Shown here piece after piece: positions 48,850 to 57,604 of a stretch of 64,000 nt of DNA (position 1 is its first letter; each line of letters starts with the position of its first letter). A model generated the notes under the pieces. It was not told the DNA's origin. It saw only the letters and a list, made by a program, of their open reading frames with translations, and did no database searches. A program made the translations under genes and the position numbers. Origin of the DNA: AC-51 sp036265325 (GTDB lineage Bacteria; Actinomycetota; UBA4738; HRBIN12); NCBI GenBank assembly GCA_036265325.1, contig DATAPH010000060.1, forward strand, positions 1 through 64,000. Reading direction: 5' to 3'.

Positions 48850-50154
48850 GTGGAGACGAACGGAACACGGCTTCGACTGCTGTGGTCGGACATCCACGGC
48901 ATCGAGCGAGGCAAATACCTCTACGGCAACTGGGCGGAGCGTGGACGCGCCAACTTCTGTCTCGCGACCTTCCCGCTCACGTTCGACCGAGAGATCCTGC
49001 CGATCGAAGGGCTTGCCTTCGACGTCGGACTGCCCGACCTCGAAGCGACGATCGAGCCAGACAGCTTGCGGACCGGTTGGGAGCCGGAGACGACCGTCGG
49101 GATCGGGCGGCTCAGCCGGCTCGACGCGCCGCTCGCCGTCGATCCGCGGCATCTGTTGGAACAAGCCGTCGCCTCGTGGATCGCGCGCGGCCTCACGCCG
49201 CAGATCGCGTTCGAATTCGAGTTCTACTTGTTGCGACCGGATGGCGAGGATGGCTGGCTCCCACTCTCCACGCCGGGCTCACGCGTGTACGGAACAGGCA
49301 TGGCCGTCGACCCAGACGGTGTCGTCGCCGAGATCGTCGCTGCGGCTGCTGCGGCCGGTCTGGATGTCGAGGCGTGGTGCACCGAGTTCGACGATTCGCA
49401 GTTCGAGGTCAACATCCGCTACCGCGACGCCGTCACCGCGGCCGACGACGCGTTCCTGTTCCGCGTGCTTGCGCACGAGATCGCCACGTCGCGTGGGCAT
49501 CGCGCCACGTTCATCGGGCGGCCGTTCGCCGAACGCGGTGGCTCGGGTCTGCACGTGAACATCAGCTTCTGGGACGCAGCCGGCACCAACGTGCTCTACG
49601 ACCCGAGCGATGCCGAGGGCCTGAGCGATCTGGCGCGGAACTGCATGGCCGGGATGCTGGCCCATCACGAAGGAACGGCGGCGATCCTGGCGCCGACCGT
49701 GAACGCCTACAAGCGCCTGCTGCCCGACATGATGAACGGCTACTGGGCGAACTGGGGGCACGACGATCGCACGGTGGCGATCCGGATCGGTCCCGACCGG
49801 GGTGACTCGACCCGCCTGGAGAACCGTGTGCCCGACGGCGCGTGCAACCCGTACCTCGCGGCTGCGGCCCTGCTCCACGCCTGCCGGTTCGGCGTCGAGG
49901 ACGCGATGACGATGCCCCCCGCACAGCCGATCGCGGCGCAGCCGACCGGCGATCACATCCCGGCGACGCTGGAGGCCGCCGTCGAGGCGATGGGCCGCGA
50001 CGACCGGCTGTGCGACGCACTCGGGGCGCCGTTCGTCGATGCGTTCTCGCAGCTCAAGCTCGCAGAGTGGAAGCGGTACACGGAAGCGGTGGACGATCCG
50101 GCCACGTCGGATCCGACGCCGTGGGAGCTCGACTACTACACCCCGTTCTTCTGA
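48850..50154 (+). CDS. Glutamine synthetase-like gamma-glutamyl amine ligase
   Basis: A 434-residue GS-fold ligase. The N-terminal LLWSDIHGIERGKYL is the beta-grasp start. The catalytic domain has EFEFYLL, SGLHVNISFWD and VAIRIGPDRGDSTRLENRV followed by GACNPYLAAAALL. This last block, with the NPYL motif, fits PuuA-like and related ligases rather than true ammonia-assimilating GS. The expected reaction is ATP-dependent joining of glutamate to an amine. The start is GTG at 48850, preceded by tandem GGAG repeats. A P450 gene follows 10 bp after its stop. Confidence 0.88.
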   Translation: METNGTRLRLLWSDIHGIERGKYLYGNWAERGRANFCLATFPLTFDREILPIEGLAFDVGLPDLEATIEPDSLRTGWEPETTVGIGRLSRLDAPLAVDPRHLLEQAVASWIARGLTPQIAFEFEFYLLRPDGEDGWLPLSTPGSRVYGTGMAVDPDGVVAEIVAAAAAAGLDVEAWCTEFDDSQFEVNIRYRDAVTAADDAFLFRVLAHEIATSRGHRATFIGRPFAERGGSGLHVNISFWDAAGTNVLYDPSDAEGLSDLARNCMAGMLAHHEGTAAILAPTVNAYKRLLPDMMNGYWANWGHDDRTVAIRIGPDRGDSTRLENRVPDGACNPYLAAAALLHACRFGVEDAMTMPPAQPIAAQPTGDHIPATLEAAVEAMGRDDRLCDALGAPFVDAFSQLKLAEWKRYTEAVDDPATSDPTPWELDYYTPFF

Positions 50155-50164
50155 TGGAGCGTTC

Positions 50165-51415
50165 GTGACGGCCGTCCTCGATGGGATCGATCTGGCCGAT
50201 CCCGACAACTTCGTCGACGGGGTGCCCTACGACTGGTTCCGGCGACTGCGCGAGGAAGCGCCGGTCGCGTGGCATCCCGAGCCGGGATCGAACGCCGGAT
50301 TCTGGGCGGTCACGCGCTACGACGACCTCGTCGCGATCCACATGGATTGGGCGACGTATTCGTCCGAGGTCGGCGCCGTCTCACTGGAAGAGCTCGATCC
50401 CGAGCAGCTCGAGATCCGGCGGTCCATGCTCGAGACCGACCCGCCACGGCACACGAAGCTCCGGTCGATCTGCGCCAAGCGGTTCAGCGCGCGCGGGGTG
50501 GGGCAGTACGCCGACTGGATCCGAGACGTCGCACGCGAGGTGCTCGATGCGGCGCTGCTGAGCGACGAACCCTTCGACTTCGTCGGCTCGATCAGTCGCG
50601 AGCTGCCGATCCGGTTCCTATGCTCGATCTTCACCGTGCCGCAAGAAGATGCGCCGCAGCTGATCTCGTGGGGCGACAAAATGATCGCGAACCAGGACCA
50701 TGAGCTGTCCGCCGCGGTCATCGACAAGGTCGACACCGAGGAATACCGACTGCTGCCGTTCCGCTCGCCGGTCGCACGGGACGTGTTCGCGTACGCAGAT
50801 GCGCAGGCCGACGAGCGACGTGCAGAACCGAGCGACGATGTGATCCAGGCGCTCGTCACCGCCCAGAACGAAGGCGTGCTGAACGAGCGCGAGTTCCACA
50901 ACTACTTCTCGCTGCTGATGATCGCGGGCAACGAAACGACGCGGCACACGATCAGCGCCGGGATGCTGGCGCTGATGGCGAACCGCGACCAGATGCAGCT
51001 GTTGACCGACGAGCCCGAGCGCATCCCCCTGGCCGTCGAAGAGATCCTTCGGTGGGCGACGCCGGTGCTGCATTTCCGCCGGACGGCGACCCGCGACGTC
51101 GAGCTGCGTGGGGAGACCATCCACGCTGGCGACAAGGTCGTAACGTGGTACATCAGCGCCAACCGCGACGAGGACGCCTTCGACGAGCCGGGCGCGTTCG
51201 ACGTGACGCGCAAGCCGAACGACCACGTCACGTTTGGTCCGGGCGGTCCGCACTTCTGTCTCGGCGCGCACCTGGCACGCCTCGAGGCCACGATCCTGTT
51301 CGAGGAGCTGCTCCCGCGGATCCGGTCCATCGAGCTCGCCGGCCCGACCGAACGCATCCGCTCGAACTTCGTCAACGGCATCAAGCGGATGCCGGTGCGG
51401 ATCGAAACGCGCTAA
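50165..51415 (+). CDS. Cytochrome P450
   Basis: A 416-residue soluble bacterial P450. The I-helix oxygen-activation motif is AGNETTRHTI near 255-265, the K-helix E-x-x-R is in VEEILRWATPV, and the heme Cys lies in FGPGGPHFCLGAHLAR near 365. The heme-loop sequence resembles the actinobacterial CYP124/125/142 type, but the substrate here is open. No ferredoxin or reductase gene is nearby. GGAG lies before the GTG start. Its last 4 bp overlap the convergent MarR gene. Position in the island suggests hydroxylation of the amine-derived substrate. Confidence 0.92.
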   Translation: MTAVLDGIDLADPDNFVDGVPYDWFRRLREEAPVAWHPEPGSNAGFWAVTRYDDLVAIHMDWATYSSEVGAVSLEELDPEQLEIRRSMLETDPPRHTKLRSICAKRFSARGVGQYADWIRDVAREVLDAALLSDEPFDFVGSISRELPIRFLCSIFTVPQEDAPQLISWGDKMIANQDHELSAAVIDKVDTEEYRLLPFRSPVARDVFAYADAQADERRAEPSDDVIQALVTAQNEGVLNEREFHNYFSLLMIAGNETTRHTISAGMLALMANRDQMQLLTDEPERIPLAVEEILRWATPVLHFRRTATRDVELRGETIHAGDKVVTWYISANRDEDAFDEPGAFDVTRKPNDHVTFGPGGPHFCLGAHLARLEATILFEELLPRIRSIELAGPTERIRSNFVNGIKRMPVRIETR

Positions 51416-51915
51416 GACCCGTCGCGGTCCTGGACGCTTCGTGACAACGATCTGAGCAACGACGCCAAACGGTCTTGATCGCGCTCGCCGAGCGTGCCGG
51501 CGATCGCCGTTTCCTCGGCGTTGAATCTCGGGAACAGGTGCTCGATCGTCGTGCGACCGGCCGGGGTGAGCGACACGAGGACACTCCGACCGTCGTCCGG
51601 GTCGGCGCGACGGGCGATCCACCCGCGGGCGTCGAGGGTCCGCAGCACCCCGGTCGCCGTCGGACGGCTGATCCCGACGGCCTCGGCGAACGCGTTCGCG
51701 CCGAGCTCTCCCCAGACCCACAGGACCCAGAGCGCGACGAACCCGGTCCACGACACTCGTTCGGTCGCGAGCACCTTCCCCTCCATATGCCGGCGAACCG
51801 CGGCCGCGCTCCGGAACAGATTCGAGATCGCCCACATCGCGCGGAAGTCCAGCTGCCGGTCGCCGAGCGTCTCCAGAACCTTGCGTTCTGCGGGCAGCAG
51901 GTCGTCCGCGCTCAT
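51412..51915 (-). CDS. MarR-family transcriptional regulator
   Basis: A 167-residue winged-helix regulator. The DNA-binding part is FVALWVLWVWGELGANAFAEA, then SRPTATGVLRTLDARGWIAR as recognition helix and wing with DPDDGRSVLVSLTPAG. MarR proteins respond to small phenolic or amine ligands by leaving DNA. It is the last gene of the operon and its ATG overlaps the decarboxylase stop by 4 bp, so it probably regulates this operon and perhaps the plus-strand FAA hydrolase, GS and P450 genes it converges upon. Confidence 0.9.
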   Translation of the reverse strand: MSADDLLPAERKVLETLGDRQLDFRAMWAISNLFRSAAAVRRHMEGKVLATERVSWTGFVALWVLWVWGELGANAFAEAVGISRPTATGVLRTLDARGWIARRADPDDGRSVLVSLTPAGRTTIEHLFPRFNAEETAIAGTLGERDQDRLASLLRSLSRSVQDRDGS

Positions 51916-53327
51916 GCCGCGCCCGACATCAGCCGGCCGCCGAGCTCACGGGCAACGTCCAAGATCGCCTCGACGTCTTCATCGGTGGTTCGGAAGTTCA
52001 CGAAGCACGGACGGAGCCACACCTCGCCGTCGATCAGCGCCGACGCGAGGTAGATCCGGCCGTCGGACTGGATCGCGTCGGCGAGCCGCTGGTTGTGCGC
52101 ATCGACCGCGACGCCCGTTGGCGCATGCCGGAAGGGCACGATCGAGAGCTGCGGAGGAGCTTCGAATACCTCGAAGTCCTCGCTCGACTGCGCCCGGCGG
52201 TAGAGCAGGTCGGCCTCTTCCAGGTTGCGGGCGATCGCGTCGCGGAACTGCTGAGCCCCGTGGGCACGGAAGGCCAGCCACGCCTTGAGCGCGCGGAACG
52301 GCCGCGAGTACTCGAGGGTGATATCGGCAGCGTGCAGTTCGTGCTGCTGGTGGGGGAGATACCCCTGCTCGTGCGAGAACGACTCCTCGAAGGCATCCCC
52401 GTGTCGGCTCATGACGACGCCGCACGCCTTGGGCAGGTAGAGCCATTTATGCGCGTCGACCGAACACGAGTCGGCGCGAGCCAGCCCGGCGAACACCTCG
52501 GGACGGATCGCCGCGGCCGGAAGTCCGTAGGCGCCGTCGACGTGGAGCCAAACCTCGGCTGCTTCGCAGGCATCCGCGACCGCGTCCAGATCGTCGACCG
52601 CGCCGGTCAAGGTCGTGCCGGCCGACGCCACGACGGCCACGGGCGTCGCGCCGTCGGCTCGGTCGGCTGCGATCGCGTCCGCCAGCAGGTCTGGGCGCAT
52701 CCGTCGGAGCGGATCCAGCGGGATCGCACGCAACCGGTCCGACCCGATGCCCAGCAGCTCCACTGCACGGGTCACCGAGTAGTGAACCTCCTCCGAGCAG
52801 TACACGACGGGGCGCTGGCCGCCGAGTCCGGCGTGCCGCGACCCCGGCAACGCGCGTTCGCGCGCGGCCGCCAGCGCCGTCAGGTTGCTGATGGTTCCAC
52901 CGCTGGTGAAGGCGCCCGTCGCCACGGGATACCCGACGAACGATCCGATCCAGCGCACCGCCTGCTGTTCCACAACGGTCGCCGCCCGCGCGTCGACCGC
53001 GAGGTTGATGTCGTACGTGTGCGCGAGCAGGTCGCCGATCGCGCCGATCGGCAGCCCGCTCGACCCGATGAAGGCAAAGTACCGCGGCCGTGGCTGTGCG
53101 ATCGATTCGTCCAGGATCCGTGCCGCATCGTCGAGCGCCTCATGGACAGGCACGGGCTCTTCCGGCAATCCCGCCCTGATCAACGCGCGGACGCGATCGT
53201 CCAGCGGCGGCTCCTCCGGGCGGAACCGGTCGAACGACCCCCATGCTTCTTCGACGAGCCGCGCCGCGTGCGCCAGCGCCTCCTCGCGAGGGGCGTCGAG
53301 GCGCAGCGGCCGCTCGTCGTCGGTCAT
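51912..53327 (-). CDS. PLP-dependent decarboxylase (group II), copy B
   Basis: A 471-residue group II decarboxylase. The PLP Lys lies in SCSVDAHKWLYLPKACG near 295. Other cofactor contacts are TSGGTISNLTALAAARERAL near 140 and LHVDGAYGLPAA. Similarity to aromatic-amino-acid and L-DOPA decarboxylases is the best guess. It lies between the APC permease and MarR genes with 4-bp overlaps at both ends, which ties import, decarboxylation and regulation together. The ATG at 53327 coincides with the permease stop. Confidence 0.9.
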   Translation of the reverse strand: MTDDERPLRLDAPREEALAHAARLVEEAWGSFDRFRPEEPPLDDRVRALIRAGLPEEPVPVHEALDDAARILDESIAQPRPRYFAFIGSSGLPIGAIGDLLAHTYDINLAVDARAATVVEQQAVRWIGSFVGYPVATGAFTSGGTISNLTALAAARERALPGSRHAGLGGQRPVVYCSEEVHYSVTRAVELLGIGSDRLRAIPLDPLRRMRPDLLADAIAADRADGATPVAVVASAGTTLTGAVDDLDAVADACEAAEVWLHVDGAYGLPAAAIRPEVFAGLARADSCSVDAHKWLYLPKACGVVMSRHGDAFEESFSHEQGYLPHQQHELHAADITLEYSRPFRALKAWLAFRAHGAQQFRDAIARNLEEADLLYRRAQSSEDFEVFEAPPQLSIVPFRHAPTGVAVDAHNQRLADAIQSDGRIYLASALIDGEVWLRPCFVNFRTTDEDVEAILDVARELGGRLMSGAA

Positions 53328-54865
53328 CCGATCCCTTCCGCGCGCACGCCGGCCGGATTGATCCCGTCCGCCTCGTCGGAGCGGAGCTCGTCGAGGACGC
53401 TGCTCGCCGGCGCCCGTCCCTTCATCACGAACGCGACGATCAGGCCGAGGACCGCCCACACCGCGACGTACTCCCAGACCAGGTTGAACGGCGACGGCTG
53501 CTTGTAGATTCCGCCGAAGACGGCGGCGACCGAGATCGCGACGCCGATCAGCGCCGCGATCACGACGCCGACGTAGTTCGCGCCCTCGCGCAAGCCCCAG
53601 AACGAGCCCAGCGCGAGGAGCCCGTAGACGACCATCAGCGCGAACCCACCGAACGTCGACAGCCACAGGAACATGTCGAAGAAGTGCGGGCTCGGGCTCG
53701 CGCTCGCGAACACCGAGTCTGCGAACTGCGCGATGCCGACCATGATCAGCGACACCGCCTCGACGAAAATGATCGCCGCGACCGGCGTGCCACGGCGATG
53801 AGCGACCGCCGCCAGGCCGCCCGGGATCCGCCGGTCGCGCGCCAACGCGAACACGCCGCGTGCGGACGCGACCGCCGCACCCAGTCCAACCGCGAGGATG
53901 TCGAGGAGCACCACGACCTCGAGCACCTTCAGGATGAAGTCCGAGCCGTACCCTCCTGCCGCCGTCGGTGATCCGAGTGCGAACAACGGCGCGGCGGCGA
54001 CGGCGGGATCGGTGATGACGGAGAGGTCTTGCCCGAACCCGACGATCTGCGCGTAGGCCGCGATCAGGTAGAACACCGTCGCGATCAACACCGTGTACAG
54101 CACCGCGCGAGGGATCGACCGCTTCGGCTCGGCCGTTTCTTCCCCCAGGTTCGCCGCCGTCTCGAACCCGACGAAGATCAACACGCCGTACAGGACGCCG
54201 AACATGATGCCGCTCCATCCGTCCGCGGCCGAGCTCGGCTTGAACGGCTCGAGGTTCGTGTTCGGCGCATCCACGATCACCTTGACGAAGAACGCGAGCA
54301 CCACGACGGCCGACGCGAGCGCCAGTGTCAGCTGCGCCCGGGTCGAGATGTGAACGCCGAGGTACTGCACCAGGAACACCGCCGCGACGAAGATGAGGCT
54401 CCAGCCCCACATCGGCAAGGGCGACGTGGACGAAAGCACGCCCGGAACCGCCGGGTCGACGGTGAAGATCACGTCGTGGACGTACCAGCCGACCAGGCAC
54501 GCGATCGCCGACGCCAGGACCGTGGTGCCGCCGTAGTAGATCCAACCGGCGAACGCGCCCGCTCGGCCGCCCAGACCGTTCGACACGTAGTCGTAGAGCG
54601 AGCCAGCCGCGTGTACCCGCTTCGCATACTGCGCGACGATCCAGCCGAGCGCGAACGTCCCGATCGCCGCGAGCAGCACGGCGAGCGGCGTCGCAACACC
54701 CGCGCCCTTGCCCGACGCGCTCACTCCCGCGATCAGCGGGATCAGGAACGCCGCCGAGAACACGGGTCCCATGAACCCGACCGATTGCGAGATGCAGTCC
54801 ACCAGCCGAAGCCGCTTCGCGCCGAGGCGCTCGTAGCCCAGCTTCTCCTCCGGCATGTCCGCCAT
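53324..54865 (-). CDS. APC-superfamily amino acid or amine permease
   Basis: A 513-residue integral membrane transporter with about 12-13 helices. The start LGAKRLRLVDCISQSVGFMGPVFSAAFLIPLIAG and the GFETAANLGEETAEPKRSIPRAV segment are typical of APC/basic amino acid permeases. It would bring the island's amino acid or amine substrate into the cell. The ATG at 54865 has GAGAGGGGGAC upstream. It overlaps decarboxylase B by 4 bp and follows the dioxygenase gene by 20 bp, in one operon. Confidence 0.92.
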   Translation of the reverse strand: MADMPEEKLGYERLGAKRLRLVDCISQSVGFMGPVFSAAFLIPLIAGVSASGKGAGVATPLAVLLAAIGTFALGWIVAQYAKRVHAAGSLYDYVSNGLGGRAGAFAGWIYYGGTTVLASAIACLVGWYVHDVIFTVDPAVPGVLSSTSPLPMWGWSLIFVAAVFLVQYLGVHISTRAQLTLALASAVVVLAFFVKVIVDAPNTNLEPFKPSSAADGWSGIMFGVLYGVLIFVGFETAANLGEETAEPKRSIPRAVLYTVLIATVFYLIAAYAQIVGFGQDLSVITDPAVAAAPLFALGSPTAAGGYGSDFILKVLEVVVLLDILAVGLGAAVASARGVFALARDRRIPGGLAAVAHRRGTPVAAIIFVEAVSLIMVGIAQFADSVFASASPSPHFFDMFLWLSTFGGFALMVVYGLLALGSFWGLREGANYVGVVIAALIGVAISVAAVFGGIYKQPSPFNLVWEYVAVWAVLGLIVAFVMKGRAPASSVLDELRSDEADGINPAGVRAEGIG

Positions 54866-54885
54866 GGAGTCCCCCTCTCCCGCCG

Positions 54886-55779
54886 CTAGGCGGCCGCGTC
54901 CGTCCACCCTTCCGCGGGACGCTCGAACCACACGTGCACCTGCCCGGTGCCGACCGATGCCTCGTATTCGCTGAATAGCTCGCCCGGCGCACGACACTCG
55001 GCGCCGCCCATCGCCGCGGCCATCATCAGGTAGTGACCGAAATGGCCCTCGGGGTAGGCCTTCCGGTAGGTCGGCATGTTGTCGATCACGCCGGCGTGGT
55101 CGCCCTTCTGCATCAGCTCGAGCACGCGCATGTCGGCGTCGTAGTACGCGCGATCGTAGATGTTGTCCGGCGCCCGCTGGGCCTCACGCTGCCGGAGCTC
55201 CTTGAACCCGAAGAACCGGTGCGTCATGCCGCCCGAGGCGAGCAACACAACACGGCGGTCGCTCTCGGCGATCGCCTGCCCGATCAGCGACCCGAGCAGC
55301 AGGAAGTCGTCGGTGTCGCAGCATTGGTTGAGCGCGACACTCAGCCAGCTCGTGTCGGGGTCGCCGAGGAACGACCAGATGTTGACTGTGCCGTAGAAGA
55401 TCGGCAGGTACGGGTCGTCGGACGCGAGGATCCAACAGTCGTCACGGCCCTCGGCCTGCGCGGCGATCCGCTTCGCGAGGTCAGGGTCGCCCGGCATGTC
55501 GTACGGGATCTGGCGCATGCCCCGTGGGAGCTCGCTGCTCGTGAACAGGCCCTGTCGCCGGTCCTGTGCGGTCACGATGTGCTCGAACGTCGACTCCCAG
55601 TGTGTGTCGAAGACGATCACCGTGTCCGGCTTCAGCCGATCGATGCACTCGCTCTTCATCCGTTGCAGGCCTGGGACCAGGGAGATCTCCTTGCCGTCGT
55701 TGAGCTCGAGCCGGACGTCCTCCGGCAGCATGATCGTCGGAACGTGCGCGACCAGCGCCGCGCCCACCACCTCACCCAT
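54886..55779 (-). CDS. Class III extradiol dioxygenase (LigB/HpaD-like)
   Basis: A 297-residue member of the LigB superfamily. Metal-ligand positions fit AHVPTIMLPE (His near 12) and VFDTHWESTFEH (near 60); the third would be the Glu in the C-terminal part. LLASGGMTHRFFG carries a conserved active-site His. The reaction would be iron-dependent meta cleavage of a catechol such as 3,4-dihydroxyphenylacetate. With the adjacent ALDH and the FAH-family gene it matches the first steps of homoprotocatechuate breakdown. It lies 9 bp after the ALDH gene and has a GAGGAGG ribosome site. Confidence 0.85.
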   Translation of the reverse strand: MGEVVGAALVAHVPTIMLPEDVRLELNDGKEISLVPGLQRMKSECIDRLKPDTVIVFDTHWESTFEHIVTAQDRRQGLFTSSELPRGMRQIPYDMPGDPDLAKRIAAQAEGRDDCWILASDDPYLPIFYGTVNIWSFLGDPDTSWLSVALNQCCDTDDFLLLGSLIGQAIAESDRRVVLLASGGMTHRFFGFKELRQREAQRAPDNIYDRAYYDADMRVLELMQKGDHAGVIDNMPTYRKAYPEGHFGHYLMMAAAMGGAECRAPGELFSEYEASVGTGQVHVWFERPAEGWTDAAA

Positions 55780-55788
55780 CAGTCCTCC

Positions 55789-57237
55789 TCACCCGCCGGA
55801 CGGCGGCGCTGTCACGACGTTCTTCACGTCTGCGTAGAAGTCGAAGCTCCAGCGACCCCCCTCGCGGCCGATCCCTGAGTTTCGCGACCCGCCGAACGGC
55901 GCGTCGAGATCGCGCACGAAGAAGCAGTTGACCCACACAGTGCCGGCGACGAGCTGCTCGCCGACCCGTCGCGCGCGCGCCTCGTCGCCCGTGTAGACGG
56001 TCGCGGCCAGGCCGTAATCGGTGCTGTTGGCGAGCTCGATCGCCTCCGCCTCGTCACGGAACGGCTGCGCCGTCAGCACGGGTCCGAAGATCTCCCGCGT
56101 CAACAGCGGCGAGCCATCCGGCACATCGACGAAGACGGTCGGCCGGTAATAGAGCCCGCCGAGATCCTCGTTCGGACCGCCTCCGACGAGCGCCCTCGAC
56201 CCTTCGTCGTGTCCGGCCCGGACGAACCCGTCGACGCGCTCGAAGTGTTCGCGGCTGATGAGCGGCCCGATGTCGGTCGGCTCGTTGCGAGGGTCGCCGA
56301 CGACAACGCGGGCCGCTACCTCAGCGAGACGTTCGAGGAAGTCGTCGTAGATCGAGGACTCGATCAAGAGACGGGTACCGGCAAGGCAGACCTGGCCCGC
56401 GTTGTCGAACTGGCCGACCGCCTGGTTCAGCGCCGCGCCCCGGTCCGCGTCGGCGAAGATCAAGAATGGCGACTTGCCGCCGAGCTCGAGGGACGTCGGG
56501 GTGAGGTTCTGGGCCGCCGCCGCAGCGACGAACCTCCCCGTTTCGACCGATCCGGTGAACGCGATCCGGCTCACGCCAGGGTGGGCGACCAGAGCCGCGC
56601 CCGCCTCCTCACCGATCCCTTGGACGACGTTGTAGGCGCCGGCGGGGAGTCCGGCGTCGAGCGCGATATCGCCGAGCAGCGACGCGGTGAGCGGCGCCCA
56701 CTCCGGCGGCTTGTGTACGACGGCGTTCCCGGCGGCGAGCGCCGGCGCGATCCGCCACGTTGCAAGCATCAGCGGCGCGTTCCACGGTCCGATCACCGCG
56801 GTGACGCCCGACGGATCCCACGTGAATCGCTCGCGGTTGCCGTTGAAGGTCGCGTCCCCTTCCGCCTCGATCTCGAGCAACTTGTCGGCGAAGAACCGGA
56901 AGTTGCGTGCGACCCGAGGCATCACCGACCGGCGGTGCGACCGGAGGAGCGATCCGTTGTCGCGCGTTTCAACGACCGAGATCTCTTCGACCCTGGCCTC
57001 GACGCCGTCGGCGATCCGGTGCAGAACGGCAGCGCGGTCCTTCGGCGGCGTGCGTCCCCATCCGCGGGCGGCGTGATCCGCCGAGGCGACCGCGAGATCG
57101 ACGGTGTCTGCATCGCCGCGTGCAACCTCGGCGATGACCTGTTCGTCGATCGGCGAGACGTCCGAGAACCGTTGCTGCGAACCGAGGCGTTCGCCGCCAA
57201 CCAGATGGTCGGTCGAGACCTCGACCCCTTCGACCAC
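55789..57237 (-). CDS. NAD-dependent aldehyde dehydrogenase (HpaE-like)
   Basis: A roughly 482-residue aldehyde dehydrogenase. The catalytic Cys lies in NAGQVCLAGTRLLIE and the Glu in SLELGGKSP; IAFTGSVETG is the cofactor loop. DNGSLLRSHRRS and FFADKLLEIE resemble the 5-carboxymethyl-2-hydroxymuconate semialdehyde dehydrogenase type. It would oxidise the dioxygenase product or an amine-derived aldehyde. The start is uncertain: GTG at 57237 is chosen because an upstream TTG at 57309 is itself the first base of a perfect TTGACA -35 box. It is the first gene of the five-gene operon. Confidence 0.88.
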   Translation of the reverse strand: MVEGVEVSTDHLVGGERLGSQQRFSDVSPIDEQVIAEVARGDADTVDLAVASADHAARGWGRTPPKDRAAVLHRIADGVEARVEEISVVETRDNGSLLRSHRRSVMPRVARNFRFFADKLLEIEAEGDATFNGNRERFTWDPSGVTAVIGPWNAPLMLATWRIAPALAAGNAVVHKPPEWAPLTASLLGDIALDAGLPAGAYNVVQGIGEEAGAALVAHPGVSRIAFTGSVETGRFVAAAAAQNLTPTSLELGGKSPFLIFADADRGAALNQAVGQFDNAGQVCLAGTRLLIESSIYDDFLERLAEVAARVVVGDPRNEPTDIGPLISREHFERVDGFVRAGHDEGSRALVGGGPNEDLGGLYYRPTVFVDVPDGSPLLTREIFGPVLTAQPFRDEAEAIELANSTDYGLAATVYTGDEARARRVGEQLVAGTVWVNCFFVRDLDAPFGGSRNSGIGREGGRWSFDFYADVKNVVTAPPSGG

Positions 57238-57279
57238 GGCGCGCTCGTCCGTTGGCTCCTCCAGATGGTTCGTATCCGA

Positions 57280-57309
57280 ACGGTATGGCTGGAGGCTTTG
57301 CGCTGTCAA
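57280..57309 (-). promoter_or_regulatory. Promoter of the ALDH-dioxygenase-permease operon
   Basis: On the minus strand TTGACA (57304-57309), an 18-bp spacer and TACCGT (57280-57285). GGAGGAG follows at 57255-57261. Confidence 0.55.
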
Positions 57310-57330
57310 TCCGAGCGCGTGGAGGCTCGG

Positions 57331-57549
57331 CTAACGCTTGCGCAGCGCCCTGATCAGGGGTCGCCCGAGCCTGTAGACGGTGTAGGCGAGGAGAAGCAGC
57401 CCGAGGATCGCCTCGATCTGTTCCTCATCGAAACGCGTTCGCTTGGCGATCGGCTTCGCGATCGCTCGTCCAACCGACCCGCGCCAACCGGTGAGCGCTG
57501 CCTCGCCGACCTGTACGACCGCGCCGTGCTGCTGTCCGTTATCTGCCAT
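57331..57549 (-). CDS. Small hypothetical protein
   Basis: A 72-residue protein starting MADNGQQHGAVVQVGEA. Residues 15-40 are basic (RGSVGRAIAKPIAKRTRF) and residues 42-65 form one hydrophobic helix (EAILGLLLLAYTVYRLGRPL), so it may sit at the membrane. I recognise no family. The ATG at 57549 is used because the region before it has low coding character; there is no strong ribosome site. It lies between the second GH9 gene and the ALDH promoter, on the same strand as both. Confidence 0.5.
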   Translation of the reverse strand: MADNGQQHGAVVQVGEAALTGWRGSVGRAIAKPIAKRTRFDEEQIEAILGLLLLAYTVYRLGRPLIRALRKR

Positions 57550-57604
57550 ATCGCAGCGGTTCCCCACCGGCGTCGCTCCGAAACCAGAGCTGTTGTCGGT
57601 CAGC

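Noticed and set aside
57238..57309. TTG start at 57309 for the aldehyde dehydrogenase
   Set aside because: The TTG is the beginning of a perfect TTGACA -35 box, and the 24 extra residues do not resemble the family's N-terminus. GTG at 57237 is preferred, although no well-spaced ribosome site supports it.
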